Positions 45,313 through 45,875 of a DNA stretch of 45,875 bases are shown here, one piece after another (the stretch's first letter is position 1; each line of letters starts with the position of its first letter). A model generated the notes under the pieces. That model did not search any database and had not been told where the DNA came from. It was given only the letters and a program-made list of their open reading frames with translations. Source of the DNA: Candidatus Zambryskiibacteriota bacterium. Its GTDB lineage: Bacteria > Patescibacteriota > Minisyncoccia > Phycocordibacterales > Zambryskibacteraceae. Where the stretch lies: NCBI GenBank assembly GCA_016180955.1, contig JACPAD010000002.1, positions 1 through 45,875 on the forward strand. Direction: 5' to 3'. A program made the position numbers and the translations under genes.

Positions 45313-45705
45313 ATGAAATACCTCAAAGCCGAGGATATTCTTGTCATTCACTCAGAGGTTATAGATGAAACCGGCGGCCTGCACGGTATTCGTGATGTCA
45401 GTTTATTCCTATCTATAATCAAGAAGTCTCAGTCAAGGTTTGGCGGTAAAGATTTATATAAAGGAGTTTTTAAAAAAGCTGCAGTGTATCTGGAGTCGTT
45501 TGTGCAGTATCATATTTTTCTCGATGGCAACAAGAGGACTGGCGCCATATCAGCTGCCCGCTTTTTGTACGTAAATGGGTATGAACTATCGGCAACTAAT
45601 AAAGATTTAGAAAATTTTGTCATACAAGTAGTAGTTAAAAAATTAGACTTGAACATTATTACGGCCTGGCTCAAGAAACATTCTAGAAAATTAAAGAAAC
45701 AATGA
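45313..45705 (+). CDS. doc: Doc-family (Fic fold) toxin
   Basis: 130 residues. YLKAEDILVIHSEVIDETGGLHGIRD and the active-site motif HIFLDGNKRTGAISAARFLYVNGY (HxFx[D/N]GNKR) identify death-on-curing proteins, which phosphorylate EF-Tu in the P1 system. All catalytic residues are present. The partner is AbrB-type rather than Phd, a known alternative. Terminal LKKHSRKLKKQ is basic. Confidence 0.9.
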   Translation: MKYLKAEDILVIHSEVIDETGGLHGIRDVSLFLSIIKKSQSRFGGKDLYKGVFKKAAVYLESFVQYHIFLDGNKRTGAISAARFLYVNGYELSATNKDLENFVIQVVVKKLDLNIITAWLKKHSRKLKKQ

Positions 45706-45840
45706 AACCTTGCCAGCCAGCAGGCGGGTTGCAAACTTTTTTAACATCTGCTATTATAAAAAAGTAATAGCTACCCCGCCATGGCGAGGTGAAGAATCAA
45801 GGAGGATCGCCGTGAGGCGGTCCTTCTTCAATAAACAATC
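45706..45840 (+). ncRNA. Hairpin-rich leader region, candidate cis-regulatory RNA
   Basis: Three successive hairpins: GCTATTA/TAATAGC (45750-45771), CCCCGCC/GGCGAGG (45774-45789) and a 13-bp stem GGATCGCC/GGCGGTCC with AAGGA/TTCTT and a GTGA loop (45799-45828). A GGAGG is buried in the last stem, and a GTG 6 nt after it opens a 13-codon frame ending at 45853. Otherwise the region holds no gene. Confidence 0.4.
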
Positions 45841-45875
45841 ATGTTTGACTTAAGGGTAATAAATTCAGTGCTTTC
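45841..45875 (+). CDS. Possible start of a gene cut by the window end
   Basis: ATG at 45841 opens a frame (MFDLRVINSVL) that runs off the window. Too short to identify; supported only by its position after the hairpin-rich leader. Confidence 0.3.
   Translation, partial: MFDLRVINSVL

Noticed and set aside
1-45875. Recoded TGA (Gly, as in Gracilibacteria/SR1)
   Set aside because: Several genes (pilN, pilM, mutM, pbp1A) end in TGA exactly where the family ends, with tight overlaps to the next gene.

Overview
The window looks like a chromosomal piece of a Candidate Phyla Radiation bacterium (Patescibacteria, most likely a Parcubacteria-type lineage). The pointers are: two protein families I know mainly from such genomes (DUF5652, DUF5674), very compact gene packing with 1-14 nt overlaps, short versions of core proteins (RnpA, TsaE, half a YebC, half a HolA), a type IV pilus/PilMNO set, a CPR-style type IV secretion-like operon, and many short interspersed repeats that run through coding sequence. 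TGA is used as a normal stop (for example pilN and mutM), so this is genetic code 11, not the Gracilibacteria/SR1 code. No rRNA or CRISPR array is present.

Layout. 1-2.9 kb: tRNA-Arg and a minus-strand ruvX-pilM-pilN-pilO operon. 2.9-8.1 kb: small membrane proteins, tRNA-Ser, tRNA-Arg, rpsT, ruvA-mutM, two conserved small proteins, a SpoU methyltransferase, DoxX, tRNA-Lys fused head-to-tail with folD. 8.1-11.7 kb: minus-strand tsaE-polA-HolA-like operon and a small lipoprotein. 11.7-16.2 kb: pilB, a candidate structured RNA, ruvB, a palindrome-rich region with a 51-residue Cys protein, a 57-residue protein, a half-length YebC with ruvC, and an acidic micro-protein. 16.2-19.5 kb: tyrS and a penicillin-binding protein. 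19.5-23.6 kb: the replication-origin neighbourhood dnaN-dnaA / rpmH-rnpA-yidC with DnaA-box-like sites. 23.6-35.6 kb: a 12-kb minus-strand type IV secretion-like operon (VirB6, PrgI, split VirB4, a VirB2-like/peptidase-like fusion, secreted and membrane proteins), interrupted by a four-helix-bundle gene with inverted-repeat flanks. 35.6-39.2 kb: rsmA, a REP-associated Y1 transposase (RAYT) with REP hairpins on both sides and one more in frame inside rsmA, then uvrD. 39.2-45.9 kb: a LysM/M23 peptidase, a DUF4258/DUF2283 pair, comM, a DksA-like protein, a membrane protein, a NYN nuclease, rpsO, an AbrB/Doc toxin-antitoxin pair and a hairpin-rich leader at the window edge.

How the genes work together. 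ruvA, ruvB, ruvC, ruvX, polA, mutM and uvrD give recombination and repair. PilB/M/N/O with ComM suggest a type IV pilus and DNA uptake. The VirB4/VirB6/PrgI operon suggests an envelope-spanning secretion machine. The most unusual themes are: (1) -10 hexamers (TANNNT-like) ending 6-7 nt before the start codon in about 20 genes, which predicts leaderless mRNAs, while the two genes with a clear GGAGG Shine-Dalgarno are small accessory genes; (2) a RAYT with REP hairpins, one of them accommodated in frame in rsmA; (3) two related perfect palindromes bracketing a 51-residue ORF and followed by two tandem hairpins that share a 10-nt apex but have different, fully paired arms; (4) a 120-nt candidate structured RNA between pilB and ruvB. 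All functional calls come from reading motifs by eye; no database search was possible.
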